A DNA stretch of 64,000 nt from Phocaeicola dorei (GTDB lineage Bacteria; Bacteroidota; Bacteroidia; Bacteroidales; Bacteroidaceae): assembly GCF_013009555.1 (NCBI RefSeq), contig NZ_CP046176.1, positions 5,487,501 to 5,551,500 of the forward strand, given 5' to 3'. A model generated the notes under the pieces. It saw only the letters and a program-made list of their open reading frames with translations, ran no database searches and was not told the DNA's origin. Below are positions 11,301-20,609 of the stretch, in pieces; the stretch's first letter is position 1; each line of letters starts with the position of its first letter. The position numbers and the translations under genes are program-made.

Positions 11301-12363
11301 AGATAACGGCATAGGGATCAGCAAAGAAGAACAAAAGAAGATATTCCATCCGTTCTATCAGGCTATGGATAACAAGCCGGGAACAGGTATCGGCCTCAGC
11401 ATTGTCAAAAGTATTGTAGAATCACACAATGGCTGCATTGAAGTGGAATCCGAAGTGAACAAAGGGTCATCTTTTATCGTAACACTGCCTGTAGAACAAG
11501 CACAAGTCCTGCCACAGGATACGGGCACATCACTATTGAACAACCCAGCCATTCCCGAAGAAATCTTGCAAGAGGACCTCTCCGGTTCTCCTATCAAACA
11601 TAAACCAACCATGCTGATTGTGGATGATAATGAGGAAATGTTGAATTTCCTTTCGAGTAGTCTGGCTGATAAATACAGCATACTTACCGCAGAAGACGGT
11701 ATAGAAGCATTAAATAAACTCAAAGAAAACGAAGTGACACTCATTGTAAGCGACTGGATGATGCCACGCATGGACGGAGTGGAATTCTGCAAAGCGATAA
11801 GGACTAACCAAACTACCAGTCATATACCCTTCATCCTGCTAACGGCCAAGACAGATACCAACTCCAAGATAGAAGGTATGGATTGTGGTGCAGATGCCTA
11901 CATAGAGAAACCTTTCTCCATGCAATACTTGGAAGCATGTATCAAGAATCTGGTAGACTTGCGTAATCTGCTGCGTCAGAAATTCTCGAAGATGCCGCTG
12001 GTTCCGCTGAACAGCATTGCCAATAATTCTATGGACGACAAGTTCCTTACCCGCATGAATGAAATCATAGAAGAGAATTTCTCCAATCCGGAATTATCCG
12101 TAGATTTCCTGGCCGAAAAGTTGTGTATCAGCCGTTCGGGTCTGTTTGCCAAAATTAAAACATTGGCCAATATCACCCCTAATGAACTGATTCAAGTGGT
12201 ACGTTTGAAAAAAGCAGCGATCTTGCTAGCAGAAAACAAATACCGCATTAATGAAATCTGTTATATGGTAGGATTCAATAATCCGTCTTATTTCTCCAAG
12301 TGTTTCCAGAAACAGTTCGGCATGAAACCGGGGGAATTTGTAAACGGGAAAAGAGAAGAATAA
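8377..12363 (+). CDS. Hybrid two-component regulator (sensor kinase, receiver, AraC-type DNA-binding)
   Basis: A 1328-residue one-protein two-component system that typically senses a glycan fragment in the periplasm and activates the adjacent SusCD genes. Order: signal peptide; two-component propeller repeats (about 30-680, recurrent LWIGT units); Y_Y_Y domain (about 690-755); transmembrane segment (about 768-790); HisKA with His830 in MIAHEIRTP; HATPase_c with DNGIGIS and GTGIGLS; receiver with Asp1126 in VSDWMMPRMDG; C-terminal AraC-type HTH (FLAEKLCISRSGLFAKIK to YFSKCFQKQFGMKPGEF). All key residues are present, so it should work. It probably controls 1891-8276. Confidence 0.95.
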   Translation: MKRLVLLLLNLLMPMILFAASNDLCFRHFSVEDGLSSNSVRALMQDKYGFLWIGTDEGLNRYDGTTVKLYRLKDRGANEAISSLYSTLNKIWIGTDEGIYIYDYETEDIMPFVLATSKNIHIETNTNHIVEDKDKNLWFTTVGQGIFKYNTITNHLEQYEFKNANGLMASVLVDSENQIWAITNWGNSGLFKLNKAENKFETFPLSYESGKHDSNALVMLEDSEHTLWLGTWECGLQKIDKYSGKATTYLHPTDGKGATHIHSIMEYAPHQLLIGSDDGLLLFNTITEEYQLFTEDETNPHSLSNRFVYPIIKDHEGGIWIGTYYGGVNYISPNTGQFESFVHSRFSNSVNGTVIGRFCEDSNGDVWIASDDGGLNRFSPKNRKFSHYLPLEGKNSLSYHNVHALCMDGDNLWIGTYTGGVNVLNLQTGTFKTYSAYQDNPASLDGTSSYAIFKDRKERIWVTSMSGVNLYNREKDNFTRIKYLDALTIDIDQDTKGNLWFSTQGKGLFKYHPEKQIWKNYIHDHKNPNSLANNQVNCVLIDTNGEMWVGTMNGLCKYNAEEDAFETLPLEIPSHNICSIIEDQRILWLTTTKGLVRYTPGEGCRVFTKSDGLQSEQFLPNAALKASDGKIYIGSVNGFNAFYPHQIKTNVMLPPVIITELEIDNKEIQTGNKLLPKSLNQLEELELSYKENAFSLLYASLSYCTPNKNKYAYKLEGFDKDWNYVGSQNKATYTNLPAGTYLFKVKATNNDGIWNEKGTSLKITIHPPFYWSTASKLLYFILVCIAFGFVIRFIIKRTEKKHTAEINKLNANKEKEVHEAKIKFFTMIAHEIRTPVSLIIGPLEKIMKSPVSLPSTVRDDLNIIDRNSQRLLFLVNQLLDFRKVEQEGMKMKFASQNIHQLLKAVCERFEPFIAQHGARLTVEYPEADFTAIVDSEAVTKLVSNLLTNASKYTKDEVTLTCIVQPEQHTFIIRVTDNGIGISKEEQKKIFHPFYQAMDNKPGTGIGLSIVKSIVESHNGCIEVESEVNKGSSFIVTLPVEQAQVLPQDTGTSLLNNPAIPEEILQEDLSGSPIKHKPTMLIVDDNEEMLNFLSSSLADKYSILTAEDGIEALNKLKENEVTLIVSDWMMPRMDGVEFCKAIRTNQTTSHIPFILLTAKTDTNSKIEGMDCGADAYIEKPFSMQYLEACIKNLVDLRNLLRQKFSKMPLVPLNSIANNSMDDKFLTRMNEIIEENFSNPELSVDFLAEKLCISRSGLFAKIKTLANITPNELIQVVRLKKAAILLAENKYRINEICYMVGFNNPSYFSKCFQKQFGMKPGEFVNGKREE

Positions 12364-12396
12364 AAACTAATCAAAAATCATTCCCTAAAAATAAAA

Positions 12397-12429
12397 AATC
12401 CGGTTTCCCCTTTTCAGAGAAACCGGATT
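12397..12429. terminator. Bidirectional terminator between regulator and rubrerythrin
   Basis: A perfect 11-bp stem (AATCCGGTTTC at 12397-12407, GAAACCGGATT at 12419-12429) with an 11-nt loop and an A-run on its left side. It sits between convergent genes and can end transcription from both. Confidence 0.8.
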
Positions 12430-12456
12430 CATGATGAACGAGTGATTTTATTTCAA

Positions 12457-13035
12457 TCAATAATTATTCTTCTTCACTTCGAAATAAGCTTGCGGATGCA
12501 GACATGCAGGACATACTTCAGGAGCTTCCGTACCTACATAAATGTAACCGCAGTTACGGCACTGCCATACAGTTTCTTCCGCTTTCTTGAATACTGTGCC
12601 TTCTTCCACATTCTTCAATAAAGCCAGATATCTTTCCTCATGCCCCTTTTCAGCTTCAGCGATTCTGCGATACATAGTAGCGATAGCAGGAAAACCTTCC
12701 TGATCGGCCACATCAGCAAAGTGAGGGTAATCAGTAGTCCATTCTTCATTTTCACCGGCAGCCGCAGCTTTTAAATTCTCCATAGTGGTACCAATGATAC
12801 CTGCAGGATAGCTGGCAGTGATTTCTACCATACCACCTTCCAACCATTTAAACATACGTTTCGCATGTTCCTTTTCCTGATCAGCTGTTTCAGTAAAAAT
12901 AGCAGCAATCTGTTCATAACCTTCTTTCTTTGCTGTACTTGCAAAGTAAGTATAACGCATTCTAGCCTGTGACTCACCTGCAAATGAAGTCAGCAAATTT
13001 TTTTCTGTCTGTGTACCTTTTACGCTCTTAGCCAT
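12457..13035 (-). CDS. rbr: Rubrerythrin
   Basis: A 192-residue non-haem di-iron peroxidase that reduces hydrogen peroxide in anaerobes. The N-terminal ferritin-like four-helix domain carries the helix motifs [12 protein letters not shown] and [12 protein letters not shown], with further Glu/His ligands at [14 protein letters not shown]. The C-terminal rubredoxin domain has two Cys pairs, CRNCGYIY and [11 protein letters not shown]. Length and domain order match the classic family. It is a single gene with a TAnnTTTG box at 13085-13092, flanked by a terminator on its 3' side. Confidence 0.96.
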   Translation of the reverse strand: MAKSVKGTQTEKNLLTSFAGESQARMRYTYFASTAKKEGYEQIAAIFTETADQEKEHAKRMFKWLEGGMVEITASYPAGIIGTTMENLKAAAAGENEEWTTDYPHFADVADQEGFPAIATMYRRIAEAEKGHEERYLALLKNVEEGTVFKKAEETVWQCRNCGYIYVGTEAPEVCPACLHPQAYFEVKKNNY

Positions 13036-13084
13036 AATAATTAGTTTTATTAGTTAGTTATTATTCAATCATCTTTTGGTAATA

Positions 13085-13092
13085 CAAAGATA
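13085..13092 (-). promoter_or_regulatory. Bacteroidetes -7 box for rubrerythrin
   Basis: The minus strand reads TATCTTTG, matching the TAnnTTTG consensus of the Bacteroidetes primary sigma factor, about 50 bp upstream of the rubrerythrin start. Confidence 0.6.
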
Positions 13093-13217
13093 TATCTTTT
13101 ATTCCAAAATTGTATTCATTACAATTATATTTTTATATTTAATTAAACGTTCACTTTATATAAAATAAACAAGAACACCTACTATTTGTGTTCACAACAA
13201 CATTAACATTTTTCATT

Positions 13218-13487
13218 ATGAAAAGCATCATCAAATTATTCACTTTTCCCCTCCTTACTATAATAGGATTTAATTCGTGTGCGTCCATACCGTTAAAGGT
13301 CGGAGAATCTGAAAACAACTCCACTTACACTGTCAGCTATCTGTTTGAACATGACGGTTGCAAGGTATATCGTTTTTACGATAAAGGAAATTACGTTTAC
13401 TTTACTACGAGAGGAGATGTAACCAGTATCACAAATGATTCTACCGCCCAACGCACCATTACTATCAACAAAACACCCTATGAATAA
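13218..13487 (+). CDS. Small lipoprotein (DUF4884-like)
   Basis: An 89-residue protein starting at ATG 13218; an in-frame upstream start at 13188 would put ten extra residues before the signal sequence. The N-terminus is a lipoprotein signal with the lipobox at about GFNSC (Cys21). The mature part is a short beta-rich stretch (STYTVSYLFEHDGCKVYRFYD, then VYFTTRGDV) resembling a small Bacteroides lipoprotein family that I recall as DUF4884. Function unknown. Confidence 0.7.
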   Translation: MKSIIKLFTFPLLTIIGFNSCASIPLKVGESENNSTYTVSYLFEHDGCKVYRFYDKGNYVYFTTRGDVTSITNDSTAQRTITINKTPYE

Positions 13488-13540
13488 CAAAAATACGAAT
13501 TTAAATAGAATAATACCTTAATTTATACATTAATTTTATC

Positions 13541-13548
13541 TACTTTTG
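13541..13548 (+). promoter_or_regulatory. -7 box for the SulP transporter
   Basis: TACTTTTG matches TAnnTTTG, 37 bp upstream of the ATG at 13586. Confidence 0.6.
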
Positions 13549-13585
13549 CAACTCGTTTAAAATCATAGCATAAAGTAGTTGACAA

Positions 13586-15268
13586 ATGAAAGCATTTGAA
13601 TTCAAGCCGAAGCTCTTCACTACCCTACAGAATTATTCAAAAGAGAGCTTCATGGCCGACCTTATGGCCGGAATTATCGTAGGTATTGTTGCACTTCCAC
13701 TAGCTATCGCATTTGGTATCGCTTCGGGAGTTTCTCCAGAAAAAGGCATCATCACTGCTATTGTAGCAGGATTTATCATCTCTTTATTAGGAGGAAGCAA
13801 AGTACAAATAGGCGGACCTACCGGAGCATTTATCGTAATTATCTATGGTATCATCCAAGAATACGGCATCAGCGGATTAACAGTAGCAACTCTTATGGCA
13901 GGAGTACTCCTTATTTTATTAGGTGTATTCAAGCTGGGAGCTGTTATCAAATTTATTCCTTATCCCATTATTGTAGGATTTACCAGTGGTATTGCCGTCA
14001 CCATTTTTACGACACAGATTGCCGATATCTTCGGACTGAACTTCGGAGGAGAAAAAGTACCGGGAGACTTTATAGGCAAATGGATGATTTATTTCCGTCA
14101 TTTTGATACTGTTAATTGGTGGAACGCCATTGTCAGCATAGTCAGTGTCCTGATCATCGCACTGACTCCCCGATTCTCAAAAAAGATCCCAGGCTCGCTG
14201 ATTGCCATCATTGTAGTGACTATTGCCGTATACCTGATGAAGACATACGGCGGAATCACTTGCATCGACACCATTGGCGACCGTTTTACCATTCAGTCAC
14301 AGTTGCCGGATGCAGTAGTACCCAAATTAGATTGGGAAGCTATCAAGAATTTATTTCCGGTTGCCATCACCATTGCTGTACTGGGAGCCATAGAATCTCT
14401 GTTGTCTGCTGCCGTAGCCGATGGTGTCATTGGTGACCGCCACGATTCAAACACGGAACTGATAGCCCAGGGCGCAGCCAATATTATCGCTCCACTGTTT
14501 GGCGGTATTCCTGCTACAGGAGCCATCGCACGTACCATGACCAATATCAACAACGGTGGAAAATCACCTGTTGCAGGTATCATTCATGCAGTCATTCTGT
14601 TGCTGATTCTCTTGTTCCTGATGCCTCTGGCACAATATATCCCGATGGCCTGTCTGGCAGGTGTATTGGTGATTGTTTCTTATAACATGAGCGGCTGGCG
14701 TACTTTCAAGGCGTTGCTGAAGAATCCGAAATCAGACGTCACCGTACTACTGATCACTTTCTTCCTGACTGTTATCTTTGATTTAACCGTAGCTATTGAA
14801 GTAGGTTTGCTCATTGCCTGTGTATTGTTCATGAAACGTGTCATGGAAACAACAGAAATATCGGTTATCAAAAATGAAATCGACCCCAATAATGAATCCG
14901 ATCTGGAAGTGCACGAAGAACATCTCATGGTTCCCAAAGGTGTGGAAGTATATGAAATCAATGGTCCCTACTTCTTTGGTATCGCTACCAAGTTTGAGGA
15001 AATCATGTCCGAACTGGGCGACCGTCCCAAAGTACGGATTGTACGTATGCGTAAAGTACCATTCATTGACTCTACCGGTATTCACAACCTGACTAATCTA
15101 TGTGAAATGTCTAAAAAAGAAAATATTCAAATTGTGCTTTCGGGAGTGAATGAAAAAGTGCATCAAATTCTTGAAAAATCAGGATTTAATGAATTACTGG
15201 GAAAAGAAAATATCTGTCCTAATATTAATGTAGCACTGGAAAAGGCAAAGGACATTATAGAAAAATAA
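13586..15268 (+). CDS. SulP-family anion transporter with STAS domain
   Basis: A 560-residue inner-membrane permease of the SulP/SLC26 family (sulfate, bicarbonate or dicarboxylate). The membrane domain spans about residues 20-420, with the family signature VGIVALPLAIAFGIASGVSP early on and IGGPTGAFIVI in the substrate-site region. A cytoplasmic STAS domain (about 450-555) carries the PFIDSTGIH motif. It is monocistronic between its own promoter and the hairpin at 15304-15339. The ion carried cannot be decided from sequence. Confidence 0.92.
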   Translation: MKAFEFKPKLFTTLQNYSKESFMADLMAGIIVGIVALPLAIAFGIASGVSPEKGIITAIVAGFIISLLGGSKVQIGGPTGAFIVIIYGIIQEYGISGLTVATLMAGVLLILLGVFKLGAVIKFIPYPIIVGFTSGIAVTIFTTQIADIFGLNFGGEKVPGDFIGKWMIYFRHFDTVNWWNAIVSIVSVLIIALTPRFSKKIPGSLIAIIVVTIAVYLMKTYGGITCIDTIGDRFTIQSQLPDAVVPKLDWEAIKNLFPVAITIAVLGAIESLLSAAVADGVIGDRHDSNTELIAQGAANIIAPLFGGIPATGAIARTMTNINNGGKSPVAGIIHAVILLLILLFLMPLAQYIPMACLAGVLVIVSYNMSGWRTFKALLKNPKSDVTVLLITFFLTVIFDLTVAIEVGLLIACVLFMKRVMETTEISVIKNEIDPNNESDLEVHEEHLMVPKGVEVYEINGPYFFGIATKFEEIMSELGDRPKVRIVRMRKVPFIDSTGIHNLTNLCEMSKKENIQIVLSGVNEKVHQILEKSGFNELLGKENICPNINVALEKAKDIIEK

Positions 15269-15303
15269 AACGGACTACTCTATTAAAAGAATTTATCTAT
15301 GGA

Positions 15304-15339
15304 AAAGAGGATACTCCCGATAGCTGGAATATCCTCTTT
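15304..15339. terminator. Bidirectional terminator between SulP and TolC-like gene
   Basis: A 10-bp stem (AAAGAGGATA at 15304-15313, TATCCTCTTT at 15330-15339) lies between convergent genes, followed by T-rich DNA on both sides. Confidence 0.75.
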
Positions 15340-15364
15340 CTCATCTAAATACTTCAGGTTGGTA

Positions 15365-16693
15365 CTACTCCACCAAAGAGTGGCATGAATAGAATGCCAA
15401 TATCCGTTCTTTCAGTAAATAGGTATATTTAGTTTGTGATTGTTGGGACAACGCATCTGCTAATTTCATTTTTATCTCATTATACTCATATACAGCCGAC
15501 TTTCCAGCCATATACTTCTCTAACGCATACCGATGCGCCTCCCGATTGGCAGCTACCGCTTTGGTAGTAGATTCGTATTTCTCAAAAGCTGCCAACGCAT
15601 CCATATATGCTTTCTCAATATCCTTATAGAGACTTTTCTTTTCATTTTCCAATGACAAGCGGGCATTATTCTCTTCCAAACGCGCTGTTTTTACCTGATT
15701 CCTCGTAGAGAAGCGGTCAAAAAGAGGGATGCTTAATGTGAAATAAATGCTTTTCTGCATATTGTTTTTAAACTGCTGATAAAAAGACGGATTCATTGCA
15801 CGACGAGAATAATAGTAACCGGTATTGATTCCGGCACCCAAAAAAAGCTGTGGGTAATATCCCGACTTGACAACTTTTGTACTTTTCACTTTACTCTGCA
15901 AAGAATAATGAGCTTGCTTTATCTGAGGCATACAGCTTAATGCCGAGGCGTAAATCCCCTCAGGAGTGACAGACTCCATAGAAACTATACTTTCATCCAA
16001 AGAATCTACATCAAAATACTCCTCACCCTTCAACTCCATCAATTGCATCAAGTCAAGAAAAGAAAGCCGCAGCGAGTTCCTAGCTTCAGTAGCTACCAGC
16101 TCATCATCAGCCAATTGAGCTTTCACATCATATAATTGAGACTGCGGAACTTTTCCATTCTCTATCAAAATCCGTGTTCTGATTTCTTGTTCTTTTGTCA
16201 ACCGGATTTGTTCTTGAGCGATACGATAGATTTCTTTATTCAACAGTATCTGAAAATAATAGTTAGTTACATTGAGTGACAAATTGTTTTCTATCAATTC
16301 CTTATTTGCCTCAGCCGCCAATATATCGAATTTATTCCGGGTAATGGATGCACTTGTTTTGAATCCGGTAAAAAGAGGCATTTCAGCACTGGCAGAGAAT
16401 GAAGAATTTTGTATGTTGCTATCTTCATACGTATTATCCTGATTCAAGGCCCTGCCAAAAGAAAAACGTTGTGAAGCTCCTACATTCAGGTCGGGCAGAA
16501 AACTGCTCTTCAGCGTATTTCTCTCTACTTTCAAACTTTTAATCCGGTTTTGACTCTGCTTCACCTCTATATTGTGCAGTATGGCATAATCTATACATTC
16601 TTTGAGACTCCACTTCTTATTTTGTGCTTGTATATTCGCTATAAATACGATGGCTGCAACAGCTGCAACTATTAACTTTTTCATACTGCTCAT
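15365..16693 (-). CDS. TolC-like outer-membrane efflux protein of the peptide exporter
   Basis: A 442-residue outer-membrane channel of the TolC/OEP family. Signal peptide (IVAAVAAIVFIANIQAQ), then two OEP halves with long helical coiled-coil stretches (WSLKECIDYAILHNIEVKQSQNR at the start of the first, repeated EKYMAGKSAVYEYNEIKMKL-type helices at the end). ATGs at 16693 and 16684 are both possible starts. It starts 3 bp after the ABC-transporter stop, so it is the last gene of the HlyD-ABC-TolC operon and would carry processed peptides across the outer membrane. Confidence 0.92.
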   Translation of the reverse strand: MSSMKKLIVAAVAAIVFIANIQAQNKKWSLKECIDYAILHNIEVKQSQNRIKSLKVERNTLKSSFLPDLNVGASQRFSFGRALNQDNTYEDSNIQNSSFSASAEMPLFTGFKTSASITRNKFDILAAEANKELIENNLSLNVTNYYFQILLNKEIYRIAQEQIRLTKEQEIRTRILIENGKVPQSQLYDVKAQLADDELVATEARNSLRLSFLDLMQLMELKGEEYFDVDSLDESIVSMESVTPEGIYASALSCMPQIKQAHYSLQSKVKSTKVVKSGYYPQLFLGAGINTGYYYSRRAMNPSFYQQFKNNMQKSIYFTLSIPLFDRFSTRNQVKTARLEENNARLSLENEKKSLYKDIEKAYMDALAAFEKYESTTKAVAANREAHRYALEKYMAGKSAVYEYNEIKMKLADALSQQSQTKYTYLLKERILAFYSCHSLVE

Positions 16694-16696
16694 TCT

Positions 16697-18871
16697 TTAA
16701 CCTATTTCATCAAACTGTTCCTTCCATAAACGATGATACATCCCATTCGAATTGAACAATTCTTCATGAGTACCTGCCTCGATTACTTGCCCCTTATCAA
16801 TCACCACAATCTTATCAGCATTCTTCACTGTACTCAACCGATGAGCAATCACGATAATCGTTTTCCCCTTCCGTGCCAATGCATCTAATGTCTGCTTTAC
16901 ATAGCGTTCGGAAATAGAATCAAGCGAAGACGTTGCCTCATCGAAAATAAGTATCTCCGGTTCCTTATACAAAGCACGCGCTATGGCAAGCCGCTGCCGC
17001 TCGCCACCCGACAAGGATGCACCATGTTCACCGATATAAGTCCGGTAGTCCTTAGGCAAACCATCTATAAAGTCCTTCAAGCCAAGTTGTTCTGTCAAAT
17101 CTACAATTTTCTTCATGTCCGGATGCAAGTCGCCTACCGCTATATTCTCTGCAATGCTGCCGGCAAATAATTCAATCTGTTGAGGTACTGTTCCCACCCG
17201 GCGACGAAGGCTGCGATTGTCTATTTGCGCAATATCATAATCGCCTATGCGAATGCGACCCTCCTGTATAGGATAAATATGCTGTAACAACGAAATCAAA
17301 GTCGTCTTGCCCGACCCGCTTTCTCCCACTATGGCAGTAGTCTTCCCCTTTTCTATCTTCAAGCCCAATTCCTTGAACACATCCTTGCGCGAACCATAGC
17401 GAAACGAAACATTCTCAAACGTAATATCGCCTACCATATCCGGTTCTAATATTATCTTTTGATTATTATCCTGTTCGCGTTCCAAGTCCATAATCTGGAA
17501 TAAGCGGTCGGCGGCAATCAGTGCATCCTGAATAGTCTGATTGGAAGAAATCAGCGAGCCGATAGGAGAAATTACATAACCAACCAAGGAATAAAACACC
17601 ATCAGAGCGCCGGGTGTCAACTCCTGATCGACCACCAAAATACTTCCTAACCAAAGAACGGCAATCGTAATGCCGGTAGATACAAACTGAATACCGCCTT
17701 GCGCCATAATGGATCCATAAATACTGCGATACGTATTCTTTAATAAATGTACAAAACGAGTTTCCGTTTTCAAATTGGCATATTCCTCTATACCGAATCG
17801 TTTGATAGTAGAAATAGAATTAAGAGACTCCACCAATTGCGCTTCCAAATCAGCACTACTTTCCATAATACCGCGCTGATATTTCCGGTTCAATTTATTA
17901 AATCCCCAGAAAATAAGCAAGAATAAGGGGGCAGACACTAATGTAATCAATGCCAGCTCCCAGGAATAAACGAACATAAGGCACACAGAGAAGACAAGAA
18001 TCATGATATTAACCACCAGATCCAACGAAACATTATTGATAAAATTACGGATTTTCACCGCATCATTGACGCGTGAAATAATTTCACCTACGCGCATCGT
18101 ATCAAAGAATTGCTGAGGTAAAGTCAGCAGATGCTTATAATATCCTAAAATCAATGCCGCATCAATCCGTTGTCCGGTCTTTAAAGCCAGAATACTTTTC
18201 ATTGCTCCGATAAAAGTCCGCAATAGCAGGATGACCAGCATGATCACTCCCATGAGATTGAGTAAATTGATATTTTTATCCACCAATACATAATCTGTAA
18301 TTTTACCTACATAGATGGAAGTGGATAATCCCAAAATGCTATAAATAAGCGCACCAAACACGGCTTGTAGCATCACGCTTTTGTGAGGAGCCAGCAGAGA
18401 AAAGAACTTCTTTGTCATACCGGTTTTCATGTTTCCGGTCTTGAAAGTTTCTTCCGGTTCCAATAACACCAGTACACCGGTCCACATTTTCTCAAATTCC
18501 TGATTGGTCACGCGATGCATCCGCCCGTCACCCGGATCCATATACTCTATGTATTCTTTCTTTTTCTCCACCTTATATATCACTACAAAATGCTGAAGCT
18601 GCTCGTGCACGATGACATGGGCAATAACAGGTTTAGGAACAATATACAATGCCTCAAACTTAGCCCGCACTCCTTTAGCTGACAAGCCCAGCTTATTAGC
18701 AGCCTCTATCAACCCCAAAATATTCGTTCCTTTTTGATCGGTAAACGCATATTGGCGGATACGTGCAATGGGAAATTGCAAACCATAATAGGCACATACG
18801 GAAGCCAGACAAGCCGCTCCGCAATCTGTAATATCAAACTGTTTTATTTTAATACCTTTCTTGCTCATCAT
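16697..18871 (-). CDS. Peptidase-containing ABC transporter (C39, bacteriocin-exporter type)
   Basis: A 724-residue protein from ATG 18871 (ATGATG, 18868 also possible); a TTG further upstream overlaps the HlyD stop and is unlikely. Residues 1-140 form a C39 leader peptidase with Gln11 and catalytic Cys17 in QFDITDCGAACL, a His in LQHFVVIY and Asp in MDPGDG, so it looks active and would cleave after Gly-Gly. The six-helix membrane domain is about 160-440. The nucleotide-binding domain has Walker A GESGSGKTT, signature LSGGERQR and Walker B ILIFDEATSSLD. Substrates are probably the GG-leader peptides at 20.6-26.9 kb. Confidence 0.96.
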   Translation of the reverse strand: MMSKKGIKIKQFDITDCGAACLASVCAYYGLQFPIARIRQYAFTDQKGTNILGLIEAANKLGLSAKGVRAKFEALYIVPKPVIAHVIVHEQLQHFVVIYKVEKKKEYIEYMDPGDGRMHRVTNQEFEKMWTGVLVLLEPEETFKTGNMKTGMTKKFFSLLAPHKSVMLQAVFGALIYSILGLSTSIYVGKITDYVLVDKNINLLNLMGVIMLVILLLRTFIGAMKSILALKTGQRIDAALILGYYKHLLTLPQQFFDTMRVGEIISRVNDAVKIRNFINNVSLDLVVNIMILVFSVCLMFVYSWELALITLVSAPLFLLIFWGFNKLNRKYQRGIMESSADLEAQLVESLNSISTIKRFGIEEYANLKTETRFVHLLKNTYRSIYGSIMAQGGIQFVSTGITIAVLWLGSILVVDQELTPGALMVFYSLVGYVISPIGSLISSNQTIQDALIAADRLFQIMDLEREQDNNQKIILEPDMVGDITFENVSFRYGSRKDVFKELGLKIEKGKTTAIVGESGSGKTTLISLLQHIYPIQEGRIRIGDYDIAQIDNRSLRRRVGTVPQQIELFAGSIAENIAVGDLHPDMKKIVDLTEQLGLKDFIDGLPKDYRTYIGEHGASLSGGERQRLAIARALYKEPEILIFDEATSSLDSISERYVKQTLDALARKGKTIIVIAHRLSTVKNADKIVVIDKGQVIEAGTHEELFNSNGMYHRLWKEQFDEIG

Positions 18872-18897
18872 TGAATATTTATAAATGAATTGTAGAA

Positions 18898-20064
18898 TCA
18901 AAATTTAGCTATCATCGCATTATTCTCATATTGTTTGGGATTCGCCCAATCGTCTATCTTTTGGTAGAGCAAATCGAAAAGCGATCGCCGCGTTATCATA
19001 AAATGGGCACTGACGGTCATTCCCTTCTTTAATATTCCTTTCTGTCCGCTTTTCAGCATAAGATAGTTCCGCTCCATTTGACATTTCACTTTATAGAATG
19101 AGTTTCCCTGACTGTCGGTTAGGAAGTCTGATGAAATTTCGGTCACTTTGCCGGGTAATGTTCCCCATTCATTATAATTAAATGATTCCACCTGTACATT
19201 GACCGGCATTCCCAAACTCATAAAACCGATATTTCGAGGAGTAACATATATCTCCATACACAGTGTGGAATCCGGGCTGATAACTGCCAATGACTGTCCT
19301 GCCTGTATACTGCTTCCCCTGTATATGCCGGAAAATTGATCAATGGTTCCACTTATCGGACTACGAACTATATAGAGTTCTTTATCTTTCAACTCTTGCT
19401 TCAGTGTAGTATTCATTTCGCTACGAGAATTACGATACGTATTCAGATCTGCCTGCCACGTACTCAACTGGCTTTGTATCAATGAAGCCAGTTCATTTTG
19501 CCGGCTTTGATATTGAAAATAATATTTATCATATTCTTCTTCTGAAATCACTTTCTTATCAAACAGGTTTTTATTGCGCTTATACTCTTTTTCTGCCTGT
19601 GCCAAAGAGGTTTCCAGTTCTTTTTGCTTTTTGATAAAATAGGTATATTCCTGTTGACGTACCGGAGAATGAAACCTGGCAGGACATTCGCCTTTTGCCA
19701 GATAAGCCAAATCTGACAAATGTGCTTCATAGTCATTCAGGCGATTCGTTTGATAATTGATTTTATAATCGGAGTTATTGGTGCGGAAGCGGAGGAGTAC
19801 ATCGCCTTTATTCACTTGATCGCCTTCGCGCACATAAACTGAATCTATTAATTCTGTGATAGACGATTTTATTTCAGTTTTTTCAGTAACCGGCCTTACT
19901 ACTCCACTGCCTTGCACAGAGATATCTACATAGATAAAAGGCAATGCAATCATAACGGCAGTCACGGCTGCCAATACTATCCAATAGATAATTTGGGATT
20001 TTGCGGTGTGTTGATAGATGTATGTTTCAATACTGTTCTCTATCCATTCATTTGGTAATAACAT
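18898..20064 (-). CDS. HlyD-family membrane-fusion protein of the exporter
   Basis: A 388-residue periplasmic adaptor with one N-terminal membrane helix (residues about 24-46, IIYWIVLAAVTAVMIALPF), a lipoyl-like half (VREGDQVNKGDVLLRF), a coiled-coil hairpin (about 120-210) and a second lipoyl half with a beta-barrel (IVRSPISGTIDQF, then GMPVNVQVESF). It is the first gene of the HlyD-ABC-TolC operon, with its stop 26 bp before the ABC start. A TAnnTTTG box and a three-hexamer operator lie just upstream (20094-20151). Confidence 0.95.
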   Translation of the reverse strand: MLLPNEWIENSIETYIYQHTAKSQIIYWIVLAAVTAVMIALPFIYVDISVQGSGVVRPVTEKTEIKSSITELIDSVYVREGDQVNKGDVLLRFRTNNSDYKINYQTNRLNDYEAHLSDLAYLAKGECPARFHSPVRQQEYTYFIKKQKELETSLAQAEKEYKRNKNLFDKKVISEEEYDKYYFQYQSRQNELASLIQSQLSTWQADLNTYRNSRSEMNTTLKQELKDKELYIVRSPISGTIDQFSGIYRGSSIQAGQSLAVISPDSTLCMEIYVTPRNIGFMSLGMPVNVQVESFNYNEWGTLPGKVTEISSDFLTDSQGNSFYKVKCQMERNYLMLKSGQKGILKKGMTVSAHFMITRRSLFDLLYQKIDDWANPKQYENNAMIAKF

Positions 20065-20093
20065 AACATTTCTACTTTTACTGATTCATGCAG

Positions 20094-20151
20094 CAAAAGT
20101 AGAATGAAAGAAAAAAGATATGTGTTATCGAATTGTTATCTTTAGGTTAAT
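20094..20151 (-). promoter_or_regulatory. Site A: promoter and 11-bp-repeat operator for the exporter operon
   Basis: Transcription towards HlyD would use TACTTTTG (minus strand, 20094-20101). On the plus strand GTTATC (20124), GTTATC (20135) and GTTAAT (20146) follow at exactly 11-bp steps. The first hexamer starts 22 bp from the -7 box, so the operator covers the -33 region as in PhoB-type activation. The same layout recurs at 25218, 26700 and 26920. The responsible factor is inferred to be the response regulator at 28318. Confidence 0.75.
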
Positions 20152-20170
20152 ATCTATAAGTTTATACAGA

Positions 20171-20209
20171 AAAGATTCAGTGTTGACATGTTTTCAACAC
20201 TGAATCTTT
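20171..20209. terminator. Hairpin terminator, perfect 15-bp stem
   Basis: AAAGATTCAGTGTTG (20171-20185) pairs perfectly with 20195-20209 across a 9-nt loop. It separates the small-peptide genes upstream from the exporter promoter and most likely ends the peptide transcript on the minus strand. Confidence 0.7.
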
Positions 20210-20265
20210 ATTTAGAATGCACTATAGACAATTCCAATGATACCATTAATGCTTTTGAAACGATA

Positions 20266-20463
20266 TCAAGCGTCTTTATTTTTTCTATATATCAATATGA
20301 CATTATAAAAAAGTCCTATTATATAGATAATTATAAATGCTTGCACACTAGTTATCTCAAATACAAACTGTTTCGTTTTAAAATAAACAATCATCAAATT
20401 CACTAGTTGCATGGAAATAAATAGTATGACAAAATTCTTTGTATATAGTTTAATTCTACTCAT
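20266..20463 (-). CDS. Small two-helix membrane protein, possible immunity protein
   Basis: A 65-residue hydrophobic protein with two predicted membrane helices (about residues 9-29 and 40-58) and a basic tail (YRKNKDA). It lies 147 bp after the GG-leader peptide at 20610 on the same strand and before the hairpin at 20171, a typical place for an immunity protein. No homologous family is recognised; the immunity role is inferred from context only. Confidence 0.5.
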   Translation of the reverse strand: MSRIKLYTKNFVILFISMQLVNLMIVYFKTKQFVFEITSVQAFIIIYIIGLFYNVILIYRKNKDA

Positions 20464-20609
20464 TTTTTAATGGATTATACAATTGATTTAGTGGATATTC
20501 TTTAGCTTATCTCAATATATCACACTATGCATTTTTTGCTATCTCAATTAACAAGCGCAATTATTAAAATAAAACATTAGTTTCACAATTGCAATACCAA
20601 ATTACTCTA